This document shows positions 25,838 to 34,054 of a stretch of DNA of 64,000 bases, piece by piece. How positions within the stretch are numbered: position 1 is the first letter of the stretch; each line of letters opens with the position of its first letter. The translations under genes were made by a program, and so were the position numbers. Where the stretch lies: positions 1-64,000 of the forward strand of contig DASYGE010000010.1 of assembly GCA_036000105.1 (NCBI GenBank), given 5' to 3'. Source of the stretch: DASUBN01 sp036000105. Its GTDB lineage: Bacteria; Pseudomonadota; Gammaproteobacteria; Natronospirales; REEB76. The notes under the pieces are model-generated. The model was not told the origin of the DNA. It did not search any database and saw only the letters and a list, made by a program, of their open reading frames with translations.

Positions 25838-26296
25838 ATGAGCGAAGAAACCGACAAGAAGTGGATGCGGGAAGCTCTGATGCTGGCGCGGCAGGCGGAG
25901 GCGGCGGGCGAAGTGCCGGTGGGTGCGGTGCTGGTAAAGGATGGGGCAGCCATCGCCTCAGGCTGGAATCAGCCCATCGGTTCCCATGACCCGACGGCCC
26001 ACGCCGAGATTGGCACCCTGCGCCTTGCGGCAGAGGCGCTGGGTAATTACCGGCTGCTGGATACCACCCTCTATGTGACCCTGGAACCCTGCAGCATGTG
26101 CGCGGGTGCTCTGGTGCATGCCCGGGTCAAGCGCCTGGTGTACGGCGCGGCTGATCCCAAGGCCGGCGCCGCCGGCAGCGTGTTCGATATCACCAATGCT
26201 CCGGCGCTGAACCATCGGCTGGAGGTCATGGGCGGCGTACTGGCGGAGGAGTGCGGAGAGTTGCTGAAAGGCTTTTTTGCCCGGCGGCGGCGGTGA
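25838..26296 (+). CDS. tadA: tRNA-specific adenosine deaminase
   Basis: This 152-residue cytidine-deaminase-fold enzyme converts A34 of tRNA-Arg(ACG) to inosine. The zinc site is complete: His55-Ala-Glu57 in DPTAHAEI and PCSMC with Cys85 and Cys88. The family segment RLVYGAADPKAGAAGSV and the C-terminal ECGELLKGFFARRR are present. The length is that of bacterial TadA. Confidence 0.95.
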   Translation: MSEETDKKWMREALMLARQAEAAGEVPVGAVLVKDGAAIASGWNQPIGSHDPTAHAEIGTLRLAAEALGNYRLLDTTLYVTLEPCSMCAGALVHARVKRLVYGAADPKAGAAGSVFDITNAPALNHRLEVMGGVLAEECGELLKGFFARRRR

Positions 26297-26323
26297 TGGC
26301 TATGGTCGAATCCCCCCTTGGGC

Positions 26324-26329
26324 TAGAAT
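26324..26329 (+). promoter_or_regulatory. Candidate -10 box of tRNA-Ser
   Basis: TAGAAT followed by AGCGCCCCC lies 12 bases upstream of the first tRNA base, the usual distance for a stable-RNA promoter with a GC-rich discriminator. No clear -35. Confidence 0.5.
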
Positions 26330-26341
26330 AGCGCCCCCTAC

Positions 26342-26432
26342 GGAGGGGTACCGAAGCGGTCACAACGGCACCGACTCGAAATCGGTTGGGGGCTAACGCC
26401 CCACGTGGGTTCGAATCCCACCCCCTCCGCCA
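26342..26432 (+). tRNA. tRNA-Ser (anticodon CGA)
   Basis: The acceptor arm GGAGGGG (26342-26348) pairs with CCCCTCC (26422-26428), followed by G and an encoded CCA (26430-26432). The anticodon arm has stem ACCGA/TCGGT and loop CTCGAAA, anticodon CGA, reading UCG. The long variable arm (GGGGGCTAACGCCCC) and the TTCGAAT T-loop are typical of a class II serine tRNA. A promoter box lies upstream and a strong terminator just downstream, so it is a monocistronic unit. Confidence 0.95.
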
Positions 26433-26433
26433 A
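26414..26433 (+). repeat. Direct repeat copy 1 (3' end of tRNA-Ser)
   Basis: The last 20 bases of the tRNA region (AATCCCACCCCCTCCGCCAA) recur exactly at 26593-26612, 179 bases away. tRNA 3'-end duplications are the classic footprint of site-specific integration. Confidence 0.8.
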
Positions 26434-26473
26434 AATAAAAGACAGAGCCCCTTTAGGGGCTCTGTCTTTTATT
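26434..26473. terminator. Strong bidirectional terminator after tRNA-Ser
   Basis: An 18-bp perfect stem (26434-26451 with 26456-26473) with TTTA loop: A-rich foot, GACAGAGCCCC core and TCTTTTATT tail. It can terminate in both directions and directly follows the tRNA. Confidence 0.9.
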
Positions 26474-26592
26474 AAGGTCGGCGGATTCGAACCCATGTAG
26501 TTAAATCCGAGGTTCGACAAATTCGCCGGGAGTGAATTTGAACCGCGCACAGCGCGGGCCCCGAAGGGGTGTTGGGCAGGGATGCCCGGAAT

Positions 26593-26612
26593 AATCCCAC
26601 CCCCTCCGCCAA
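26593..26612 (+). repeat. Direct repeat copy 2 (tRNA-Ser 3'-end remnant)
   Basis: An exact copy of the tRNA-Ser terminal 20 bases with CCA, without the rest of a tRNA upstream. The 26474-26592 interval contains only scrambled pieces (two TTCGA-containing segments, and a GCGC hairpin near 26548) and no gene. Either an att-site remnant of a lost element or a decayed tRNA duplicate. Confidence 0.75.
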
Positions 26613-26654
26613 TTTCCGCTAGACTTTGATTGCCGAGCCACTTTTCCAATAGCC

Positions 26655-26984
26655 ATGCCTGCACGCCACATCTACAAAGTCATCTTCATGAACCAGGGCA
26701 AGCTCTACGAGATCTATGCCCGTAAGGTGAGCCAGGACGGCTTCTGGGGCTTCATCGAGATCGAGCAGATGGTGTTCGGCGAGCGCAGCAGCGTGGTGGT
26801 GGACCCGAGTGAAGAGAAGCTCAAGAGCGAATTCGAGGGTGTGAAGAAGAGCTACATCCCCATGCATGCGGTGGTGCGCATCGACGAGGTGGCCCGGGAA
26901 GGCACCGCCAAGATCGTGGCACTGGAGGGCGGTACCAACGTCACGCCCTTTCCGGTGCCTCTCTATACTCCAGGCAAGAAATGA
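26655..26984 (+). CDS. DUF1820 family protein
   Basis: This 109-residue soluble protein (MPARHIYKVIFMNQGKLYEIYARKV...) contains the DUF1820 hallmarks: QDGFWGFIEIEQMVFG, VVVDPSEEKLKSEFEGV, a SYIPMHAVVRIDEV segment, and a basic end. It is conserved in gammaproteobacteria as a single-copy gene of unknown function, often beside an MBL-fold hydrolase, as here (18-base gap). Confidence 0.88.
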   Translation: MPARHIYKVIFMNQGKLYEIYARKVSQDGFWGFIEIEQMVFGERSSVVVDPSEEKLKSEFEGVKKSYIPMHAVVRIDEVAREGTAKIVALEGGTNVTPFPVPLYTPGKK

Positions 26985-27002
26985 CCCGGGGCAAGCCCTA
27001 GC

Positions 27003-27764
27003 GTGCGCTTCGCCTCTCTGGGCAGCGGCAGCCGCGGTAATGCCACCCTGATCCAGGCCGGAGATACCACCGTGATGGTGGACTGCGGCTTCTCCATCAC
27101 CGAGACCGAAGCTCGCCTTCAGCGTCTCGGGGTCACACCCGACGCCATCGCAGCTTTACTCGTGACCCATGAACACAGCGACCATGTCTCGGGCGTGGCG
27201 CGCTTCGCCAACCGCCATGGCATCCCCATACGCTGCACCACCGGCACCCGTGCCGCCTGCCTGAAGCTGGGTCTCGATGGTGCCCAGCCCTTCGACAGCC
27301 ACGCGCCTTTCGCCATAGGTAATCTGCAGGTGATCCCGGTGGCGGTGCCCCACGATGCCCGCGAGCCCACCCAGTTCCTGTTCGATGACGGGGCCCACCG
27401 CTTCGGTCTGTTGACGGACACAGGGGATATCACGCCGCATATCCGGCGGATGTACGATGGCTGCGCCGCTATGCTCCTGGAGTGCAACCACGATCGGGAG
27501 ATGCTGGAGAACGGCTCTTACCCGCCGTCATTGAAGGACCGGGTGGGCGGGCCCCTGGGTCACCTGAGCAATAGCCAGGCAGCCGGACTCCTGCGCCGCC
27601 TGGATACGCAGTGGTTACAGCATCTGGTGGCGGCGCATCTTTCCGAGAAGAACAACACGCCTGAACTGGCGCGTGTCGCGCTTGCCGAGGCGGTGGATTG
27701 CGAACCGGATTGGATAGCCGTGGCGGATCAGCAGCTAGGCCTGGATTGGCGCCAAATAAGCTGA
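27003..27764 (+). CDS. MBL-fold metallo-hydrolase (YycJ/WalJ-like)
   Basis: This 253-residue metallo-beta-lactamase-fold enzyme starts at a GTG (MRFASLGSGSRGNATLIQ). The metal motif THEHSDH is near residues 56-62, with further ligands in VPHDAREP, LLTDTGDI and the C-terminal AAHLSEKNN. The GSGSRGN start and the overall length match the YycJ/WalJ branch, thought to be nucleases or phosphodiesterases. Substrate unknown. It is probably co-transcribed with the DUF1820 gene. Confidence 0.88.
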   Translation: MRFASLGSGSRGNATLIQAGDTTVMVDCGFSITETEARLQRLGVTPDAIAALLVTHEHSDHVSGVARFANRHGIPIRCTTGTRAACLKLGLDGAQPFDSHAPFAIGNLQVIPVAVPHDAREPTQFLFDDGAHRFGLLTDTGDITPHIRRMYDGCAAMLLECNHDREMLENGSYPPSLKDRVGGPLGHLSNSQAAGLLRRLDTQWLQHLVAAHLSEKNNTPELARVALAEAVDCEPDWIAVADQQLGLDWRQIS

Positions 27765-27790
27765 AACTGGAGCCGGACGCCCCGTTACTG

Positions 27791-27796
27791 TAAAAT
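27791..27796 (+). promoter_or_regulatory. purL: Candidate -10 box of purL
   Basis: TAAAAT followed by GCGCCTCCG, 30 bases before the purL ATG; -35 weak. It resembles the GC-rich-discriminator boxes before guaB and the dioxygenase gene. Confidence 0.4.
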
Positions 27797-27826
27797 GCGC
27801 CTCCGTTCGCGCCCTCAGGACAGACC

Positions 27827-30800
27827 ATGCTGCAGTTCCGCGGTGGACCGGCACTCTCCGCATTCCGCATCCGAATCCTGCTTGAGAAACTGCAGACCCT
27901 GCTGCCTGAGATAACCAGCCTCGATACCCGTTTCCTGTATTTCGTCGATAGCGATGGCACTCCCGGTGCCGCCGAGCGTTCCCTGTTGGAACGGCTGCTG
28001 AACGACGGCGAGATGCCTGCACCTACCCCGGACGGGGCTCTCATCCTGGTGGTGCCGCGCGTCGGCACCCTGTCTCCCTGGGCCAGCAAGGCCACGGACA
28101 TCGCCCGCAACTGCGGCCTGAAGAAGATCCGGCGCATCGAGCGCGGCGTCGCCTATCACTTGGGCGGTGGAACGGCATCACCCGACCGGACTGCGCTGGC
28201 ACGGCTCGCCTCCGTGCTCCACGACCGCATGACCCAGACGGTGTTATACAGCGCGGAGGAAGCCGCGCAGCTCTTCACTCAGGCCTCACCCGCACCTCTG
28301 AATACAGTGGATGTACTGGGCGGCGGCCGTGAGGCGCTCATCAAGGCCGATCGGGAATACGGTTTTGCCCTCTCGGAGGACGAGATCGACTATCTGGTGG
28401 AAAGTTTCCGCAAGCTCGAGCGCAACCCCAGCGACACGGAACTCATGATGTTCGCCCAGGCGAACTCGGAGCATTGCCGCCACAAGATATTCCGCGGCGA
28501 TTGGATCATCGACGGTGAGCGGCAGCCCCACTCCCTGTTCGACATGATCCGCCACACCCATGCCAACAACCCTGAGGGGGTGCTATCGGCTTACGTGGAT
28601 AACGCTTCGGTGATCCAGGGCGGACGGGGCGCGCGTTTCTTCCCCCGCCCCCTCGATGGCGAATATGCCTACCATCAGGAGGACATCCACATCCTCATGA
28701 AGGTGGAGACCCATAACCATCCCACCGCCATCTCGCCCTTCCCGGGGGCCGCTACCGGCGCCGGCGGAGAGATCCGCGACGAGGGCGCCACGGGTCTCGG
28801 CGCCAAGCCCAAGGCGGGGCTCACGGGCTTCTCGGTCTCGAACCTCAAGATCCCCGGTTTCATGCAACCCTGGGAGCAGGACTTCGGCAAGCCGGGGCGC
28901 ATCGTCTCGGCCCTAGACATCATGCTGGAAGGGCCGATAGGTGCCGCGTCATTCAACAACGAGTTCGGCCGGCCCGCGTTGGGCGGTTACTTCCGCAGTT
29001 ATGAGCAGGACGTGGGCGGCACGCTGCGTGGCTACCATAAGCCAATCATGATCGCCGGCGGCATGGGCAACATCCGTCCGCAGCATGTGGAGAAACGCGA
29101 CATCCCCGTGGGTGCGAAGATCATCGTGTTGGGCGGACCTGCCATGCTCATCGGTCTCGGCGGCGGTGCCGCTTCCAGCATGGCGAGCGGCGCCAGTGCC
29201 GAGGATCTGGATTTCGCTTCGGTGCAGCGCGATAACGCCGAGATGCAGCGCCGTGCCCAGGAAGTCATAGACCGCTGCTGGGCCCAAGGAGCGGAGAACC
29301 CATTGCTCTCGATCCACGACGTGGGTGCCGGCGGGCTCTCAAACGCAGTACCGGAGATCATCGATGCCAGCAAACGCGGCGGGCGCTTCGATCTCAGGCG
29401 CGTGCTCAGCGACGAACCCGGCATGTCCCCCATGGGGGTGTGGTGCAACGAGGCCCAGGAGCGTTACGTGCTGGCGGTGGCGCCGCAACGCCTCGTGGAT
29501 TTCGAGCGACTGTGCACGCGCGAGCGTTGCCCTTATGCCGTGATCGGCGAAGCCACCGGCGACGGCCTGCTCATGGTGCTGGATCCGCTGCTGGGTAAGC
29601 CGCCGGTAGATATGCCCATGGAAGTGCTCCTGGGCAAACCGCCCAAGATGCTGCGCGACGTGAAGCGCTTGCCGGTGGCGCGCCCTGTGTTCGACACCGC
29701 TAAGATCGATCTCAAGGATGCGGCTTATCGCCTGCTCAAATTGCCGGCGGTGGCAGACAAGGGGTTCCTGGTGACCATCGGTGATCGCACCGTGAGCGGA
29801 TTGGTGCATCGCGATCCCATGGTCGGCCCCTGGCAGGTGCCCGTGAGCGATCTCGCGGTCACGGCCGCCAGTTTCGAGGGTTATCGCGGCGAGGCCATGG
29901 CCATGGGTGAGCGTGCGCCCGTGGCGGTCATGGATGCACCCGCCTCTGGGCGTCTGGCAGTGGCGGAGGCCGTTACTAACATCGCCGCCGCGGATATAGG
30001 GCCCTTGGCCAAGGTGCGTCTGTCTGCCAACTGGATGGCTGCTTGCGGCAATCCGGGCGAGGACGCGGCTCTCTACGACACGGTGAAGGCGGTGAGCGAA
30101 CTGTGTGTCGCCCTGGATATCGCCATCCCCGTGGGCAAGGATTCGCTTTCCATGAAGACGGTCTGGCAGCAGCAAGGCGATACGCGCACCATGCTGGCGC
30201 CGCTGTCCGTCGTGATCACCGCCTTCGCGCCGGTGGACGACATCCGGCGCACCGTCACACCTCAACTGCAGCGAGGGGTCACCGATACCCAATTGTTGCT
30301 GGTGGATATGGGTGCAGGCCGTAACCGCCTGGGCGGCTCCTGTCTGGCCCAGGTGTATGGAGCGAGCGGCGCGGAATCTCCGGATCTGGATGACCCGCTG
30401 CGGCTTAAGGGTTTCTTCGACGCCGTACAGGAACTGCTGGCCGCGGGTTGTCTACTCGCCTATCACGATCGTTCCGACGGCGGCTTGTTCGTCACCCTAG
30501 CCGAGATGGCTTTCGCCGGCCATTGCGGCCTGGATGTGCACCTGGATGGCATGAGCGGCGACCCCCTGGCGCTGTTGTTCAGCGAGGAACCGGGTGCGGT
30601 GCTGCAGGTCCAGGCCAAGGACGTGCAGCAAGTGCATGCGGTGTTCGAACGCCATGGCCTGGGCCCGCATGTGCATTCCCTGGGTGCGCCGCGCCGCGAC
30701 GGCCGCCTGGTGGTGAATCGTGACCGAAACACACTGTTCGACGAGAGTTGCACCGACCTGCATCGCACCTGGAGTGAATTGAGCTTCCATATGCAGCGCC

Positions 30801-31705
30801 TGCGGGATAACCCGGCGTCGGCTCAGCAGGAGTGGGAATCGAAATACGATGCCGGCGATCCGGGGTTGCATGCCCGCTTGAGTTTCGACCTGAACGCGAA
30901 CCCTGCAGCGCCTTACATAGGCAAGGGCAGCCGGCCGCGGGTGGCGGTGCTGCGTGAGCAGGGGGTGAACGGTCAGGTGGAGATGGCAGGTGCTTTGGAC
31001 CGCGCCGGGTTCTCCAGTGTCGATGTGCACATGACAGACATACTGGAAGGCCGCGTCAGCTTGTCGGATTTCAAGGGCATGGTGGCCTGCGGCGGCTTCT
31101 CTTACGGGGACGTGCTGGGTGCGGGGCAGGGCTGGGCCAAATCCATCCTCTTTAATCCACACACCCGCGAGGAGTTCACCGGCTTCTTCAACAGGGTGGA
31201 TAGCTTCAGCCTCGGGGTCTGCAACGGCTGCCAGATGCTAGCCTCCCTCGCGGACCTCATACCGGGCACCGTGGGCTGGCCCAAGTTCGTGCGCAACGCC
31301 TCAGAACAATACGAAGGGCGACTGGTGCTGGCGGAGATACTGCCGTCGCCGTCGCTGTTCTTCGCCGGCATGGAAGGCTCGGTGCTGCCCATCGTGGTGT
31401 CTCATGGTGAGGGTCGTGCCCTGTTCAGCCGGCCGGATGCGGCGCACCAGCTCCTGGCGGGAGCGCGTGTGATCCTGCGCTTCGTAGATAACCGGGAACG
31501 CATGACCGACCGTTATCCCGCGAACCCGAACGGTTCGCCCCTGGGGATAGCCGGCATTACCAATACCGATGGGCGTGTCACGCTGCTCATGCCGCACCCG
31601 GAGCGGGTGTTCCGCAGCGTGCAGATGTCATGGCGTCCGGCGGAGTGGGGCGAGGATTCGCCCTGGATGAGGATGTTCCGCAATGCCCGAGCTTGGGTGT
31701 CTTAA
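27827..31705 (+). CDS. purL: Phosphoribosylformylglycinamidine synthase
   Basis: This single-chain enzyme of 1292 residues catalyses step four of purine synthesis (FGAR + Gln + ATP to FGAM). Order: N-terminal PurS-like domain, helical linker, FGAM synthase core with FAQANSEHCRHKIF, KVETHNHPTAISPFPGAATG and DEGATG, and a C-terminal class-I glutaminase with Cys1132 in SLGVCNGCQML and the HGEGRA and MPHPERVFR histidine motifs. All active sites look intact and the length is that of the gammaproteobacterial form. It stands alone, with an element-filled gap after it. Confidence 0.97.
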   Translation: MLQFRGGPALSAFRIRILLEKLQTLLPEITSLDTRFLYFVDSDGTPGAAERSLLERLLNDGEMPAPTPDGALILVVPRVGTLSPWASKATDIARNCGLKKIRRIERGVAYHLGGGTASPDRTALARLASVLHDRMTQTVLYSAEEAAQLFTQASPAPLNTVDVLGGGREALIKADREYGFALSEDEIDYLVESFRKLERNPSDTELMMFAQANSEHCRHKIFRGDWIIDGERQPHSLFDMIRHTHANNPEGVLSAYVDNASVIQGGRGARFFPRPLDGEYAYHQEDIHILMKVETHNHPTAISPFPGAATGAGGEIRDEGATGLGAKPKAGLTGFSVSNLKIPGFMQPWEQDFGKPGRIVSALDIMLEGPIGAASFNNEFGRPALGGYFRSYEQDVGGTLRGYHKPIMIAGGMGNIRPQHVEKRDIPVGAKIIVLGGPAMLIGLGGGAASSMASGASAEDLDFASVQRDNAEMQRRAQEVIDRCWAQGAENPLLSIHDVGAGGLSNAVPEIIDASKRGGRFDLRRVLSDEPGMSPMGVWCNEAQERYVLAVAPQRLVDFERLCTRERCPYAVIGEATGDGLLMVLDPLLGKPPVDMPMEVLLGKPPKMLRDVKRLPVARPVFDTAKIDLKDAAYRLLKLPAVADKGFLVTIGDRTVSGLVHRDPMVGPWQVPVSDLAVTAASFEGYRGEAMAMGERAPVAVMDAPASGRLAVAEAVTNIAAADIGPLAKVRLSANWMAACGNPGEDAALYDTVKAVSELCVALDIAIPVGKDSLSMKTVWQQQGDTRTMLAPLSVVITAFAPVDDIRRTVTPQLQRGVTDTQLLLVDMGAGRNRLGGSCLAQVYGASGAESPDLDDPLRLKGFFDAVQELLAAGCLLAYHDRSDGGLFVTLAEMAFAGHCGLDVHLDGMSGDPLALLFSEEPGAVLQVQAKDVQQVHAVFERHGLGPHVHSLGAPRRDGRLVVNRDRNTLFDESCTDLHRTWSELSFHMQRLRDNPASAQQEWESKYDAGDPGLHARLSFDLNANPAAPYIGKGSRPRVAVLREQGVNGQVEMAGALDRAGFSSVDVHMTDILEGRVSLSDFKGMVACGGFSYGDVLGAGQGWAKSILFNPHTREEFTGFFNRVDSFSLGVCNGCQMLASLADLIPGTVGWPKFVRNASEQYEGRLVLAEILPSPSLFFAGMEGSVLPIVVSHGEGRALFSRPDAAHQLLAGARVILRFVDNRERMTDRYPANPNGSPLGIAGITNTDGRVTLLMPHPERVFRSVQMSWRPAEWGEDSPWMRMFRNARAWVS

Positions 31706-31987
31706 ACCACCTTAGAAGCTGCTCGGCAGTTACTCCCTGCATTGCTCTCGGTGCTTGCTCGAGGTAGTGCTCTACCTCCTGTATCCATGCAGTCATACCG
31801 CCTACATCACTGCAGGCGTGCGCTCGGCGTCTTCGCTTTTGACCAGAGGCTCGAGACGAAGTTTCGAGTGGGCATACAGGAAGTATGCCCTGGGTCACGA
31901 GCGGAGTTGGAAGCGTAGCGATGTGGGTCTTATGCGGTGGAGGGCAGGACGCCCGAGTGCGGCCACGACGCTTTTAAGCTGGTTTAA
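31702..31987. repeat. Intergenic element with terminal inverted repeats, purL to M56 gene gap
   Basis: Most of the 333-base gap is this element. TTAAACCACCTTAGAAGC (31702-31719) and GCTTTTAAGCTGGTTTAA (31970-31987) are 16/18 inverted repeats; the left one includes the purL stop. Internal hairpins: 31761-31778 (GAGGTAG/CTACCTC), 31779-31792 (CTGTA/TGCAG, loop TCCA), 31870-31890 (GGGCATAC, loop AGGAA, the same stem as in the guaA-tadA element) and 31942-31954 (GGGC/GCCC, loop AGGAC). No credible gene. Confidence 0.65.
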
Positions 31988-32024
31988 CAAAAGAAAACGC
32001 GGCACTCTGGACAGAGTGCCGCGT
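31988..32024 (-). terminator. Terminator of the BlaI/M56 operon
   Basis: ACGCGGCACTCT (31997-32008) and AGAGTGCCGCGT (32013-32024) form a perfect 12-bp stem with a 4-base loop. The leftward transcript then reads TTTTCTTTTG. It lies 15 bases past the M56 stop. Confidence 0.9.
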
Positions 32025-32038
32025 CATTAAGCCTGATA

Positions 32039-33481
32039 TCAGCCGCAGACGCGGGATCCGGTCATCGGTGTGCAGTATTCGTGGTGTTTCGAACCCTGGC
32101 CCTGGACCTTTTCGACATGGGGGTTTACCGGGATGATGCGTATGAGCTCCAAGGGCTGGTTCAGTCTGGGGGCGTCCTTTCCGGTGTGTACGCTGTCATC
32201 CGGTATCGCGACCTGATGCACGGTTACCACTGCCGGTGGATTGCTCTTGGCGGGTAGAGGGGCCATTGGTTTTCCCACCGGCATGAGCGCTGCGCCGGCA
32301 GCGAGTTGCATGGATTCCAATGCTGTTGGGGTGGGTGCCTGCCCCACCATCGGCGCGACCACAGTGGGCATGAGCGTCACTTGGGCATGTCGGAGCCGTG
32401 CGGATTCGGAATCACGCAGGATCGTGGGCTGGTAAAGCGAGAAGGCCTGCATCCGAGTGAAAGGCATGGGCAGGTCACGTGCCGAAGCCATCATCATCAA
32501 CCCGTTCAGGAACACCGCGCTCGCCAACATCAGGGTCGGCAGCCGCAGCGCTCCTTCGTATACATGATGGGGCGCGATCAGCCGTTCTACGCGCAGCGCC
32601 AGATCGCCGCCGTTCAGGCTCATCGCCAGACGCATGTCAGCCGCCCGTATGCCCGCGAGATCGGTCAGGGCATGGGCATAATGCAGCGCGTCCCCGCAGG
32701 CGCATACTGCCGAATCGTCGCAGCACAGTTCCCGTTCCCGGCGTGCATCCTGGGATATCCAGCGCACCACAGGGTGATAGAACAGCAAGGTCTCCACTAG
32801 TAGCTGCAGCAGGTTCACCAGGTAGTCATGGCGGCGTATGTGCGCCAGCTCATGGGCGAGCACCATCTCCAGCTGCAAGGTAGTCAGGCCGACAAGTGCC
32901 GCCGGCGGGATCAGGATGATGGGTTTCATCCAGCCCACCACGCAGGGCACGGCCACCTTGGCGGTGACCATGAGCCTTACGCGCACGTGTACGCCCACCC
33001 GCATGGCCAGGTCCACTAGCTTGTCCTGCCACTGATCGGGGGCTTCCGTGACACCGCTGCGCGTCAGGCTGTGGATCTTGTGCCAGGCAGCGAGTGACCT
33101 CAGGGCCATGAGTGCCACACCAGTGCACCAGGCGGGCACGGTCCAGGGCACGATCAGATGCAGCAGTTCGCGCAATACCGCGAAGGGCGAGACTTCCGGG
33201 GCGACGCTCAGACTATGGGCCGTGTGTGCCACACCCACGATGCCGGGGACCACCAGCGGATTCGCCAGCAGATGGATGAAGGTGAGGACTGGCAGCGCCG
33301 CCAAGAGTGCCAGCGTGCTCAGGCTCAGCCAATAGCGGCTCTCGGGGACACTGTCTTGCAGCACAAAGCGCAAGCAGGCATAGATCGCACCTACCAGTGC
33401 TCCTTGCCACAGGAAATGCACCAGGGTCCAGCCCAGGTTATAGGCCAGTAGAGTGGAAAGCAGACTGTTCAGGACGCTCAT
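32039..33481 (-). CDS. M56-family membrane metallopeptidase (BlaR1/MecR1-like)
   Basis: This 480-residue protein has about four N-terminal membrane helices (near 15-40, 45-65, 110-130, and one after the protease). The cytoplasmic zinc-protease motif is HELAH (His210, Glu211, His214), followed by RRHDYLVN and the DARRERELCCDDSAV glutamate segment. In BlaR1/MecR1 this domain cleaves the BlaI repressor on receipt of a signal. Here the C-terminal penicillin-binding sensor is absent; instead there is a periplasmic region of about 170 Ala/Pro-rich residues ending in a small Cys motif (CTPMTGSRVCG). It overlaps the repressor gene by four bases. The signal is unknown and need not be a beta-lactam. 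Confidence 0.9.
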   Translation of the reverse strand: MSVLNSLLSTLLAYNLGWTLVHFLWQGALVGAIYACLRFVLQDSVPESRYWLSLSTLALLAALPVLTFIHLLANPLVVPGIVGVAHTAHSLSVAPEVSPFAVLRELLHLIVPWTVPAWCTGVALMALRSLAAWHKIHSLTRSGVTEAPDQWQDKLVDLAMRVGVHVRVRLMVTAKVAVPCVVGWMKPIILIPPAALVGLTTLQLEMVLAHELAHIRRHDYLVNLLQLLVETLLFYHPVVRWISQDARRERELCCDDSAVCACGDALHYAHALTDLAGIRAADMRLAMSLNGGDLALRVERLIAPHHVYEGALRLPTLMLASAVFLNGLMMMASARDLPMPFTRMQAFSLYQPTILRDSESARLRHAQVTLMPTVVAPMVGQAPTPTALESMQLAAGAALMPVGKPMAPLPAKSNPPAVVTVHQVAIPDDSVHTGKDAPRLNQPLELIRIIPVNPHVEKVQGQGSKHHEYCTPMTGSRVCG

Positions 33482-33897
33482 TTCTGCTCCTCCTCCAATT
33501 CCTTGAGGCGTGCACGGATCATGGCCAATTCCTCGGCGCTGGCCGGTTTGCCCGATCCCAAAGCCTGCATCACAAGTTCCGTGGAGGAACCTTCGAATAC
33601 CCTATGCAGCAGTTTGCCCAGGAAACGCTTCTGGGCGCGACGCTGGCTCAAGGTTGCCGTGTACACATGGGCACGTTCGGATTCATCACGCTTCACCAAG
33701 CCTTTCTGATGCATGATCTGCAGGGTGGTGAGCACGGTGGTATAGGCTACGGGGTTGTCGCGGCCCAGGATCTCATACACTTGGCGCACGGTGCTGTCAC
33801 CCTGCTGCCAAAGCACACGCAATACTTCAAGTTCCGCCCCTGTAGGTTCCGGCGGGCCTGATGCTTGGCTGGGCTTTCTGGGGGACATGGGTAGCAT
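33478..33897 (-). CDS. BlaI/MecI/CopY-family transcriptional repressor
   Basis: This 139-residue winged-helix protein has TGAELEVLRVLWQQGDSTVRQVYEIL as helices 1-3 and AYTTVLTTLQIMHQKGLVKRD as recognition helix and wing, plus the VYTATLSQRRAQ segment where M56 proteases cut in BlaI/MecI. A second ATG three codons in is also possible. A TATACT -10 (33924-33929, minus strand) precedes it, and a palindromic operator (33936-33953) covers the -35/spacer, predicting autorepression relieved by the co-encoded M56 protease. Confidence 0.92.
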   Translation of the reverse strand: MLPMSPRKPSQASGPPEPTGAELEVLRVLWQQGDSTVRQVYEILGRDNPVAYTTVLTTLQIMHQKGLVKRDESERAHVYTATLSQRRAQKRFLGKLLHRVFEGSSTELVMQALGSGKPASAEELAMIRARLKELEEEQK

Positions 33898-33935
33898 GCC
33901 TCTTTATTATGTCGGTTGGATTCAGTATAGACAAA

Positions 33936-33953
33936 GTACTAGATTAATAGTAC
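33936..33953. promoter_or_regulatory. BlaI-type operator 1 (repressor promoter)
   Basis: GTACTA-N6-TAGTAC is a perfect dyad overlapping the -35/spacer of the leftward repressor promoter (-10 TATACT at 33924-33929). Same core and spacing as operator 2. Confidence 0.7.
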
Positions 33954-33960
33954 AAACTGC

Positions 33961-33988
33961 TTGCAAATCCGCCCCGGATGGCTAAAAT
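33961..33988 (+). promoter_or_regulatory. Promoter of the BlaI-adjacent lipoprotein gene
   Basis: TTGCAA (33961-33966), 16-base spacer and TAAAAT (33983-33988) form a good sigma-70 promoter. The second dyad begins in its last base and covers the expected start site. Confidence 0.6.
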
Positions 33989-34003
33989 ACTAATTATATA
34001 GTA
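33988..34003. promoter_or_regulatory. BlaI-type operator 2 (lipoprotein promoter)
   Basis: TACTA-N6-TAGTA is the same half-sites and spacing as operator 1, centred 51 bp away, on the transcription start region of the rightward gene. Confidence 0.65.
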
Positions 34004-34054
34004 CTTCCGCCCTTATGAAGGCGGCAACACCCTGTAAAGACTGGAGATATTTCC

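Noticed and set aside
26338..26664. 108-codon minus-strand frame across tRNA-Ser
   Set aside because: It contains the well-known spurious translation of a tRNA antisense strand (GVGFEPTWG-like); the tRNA explains the sequence.
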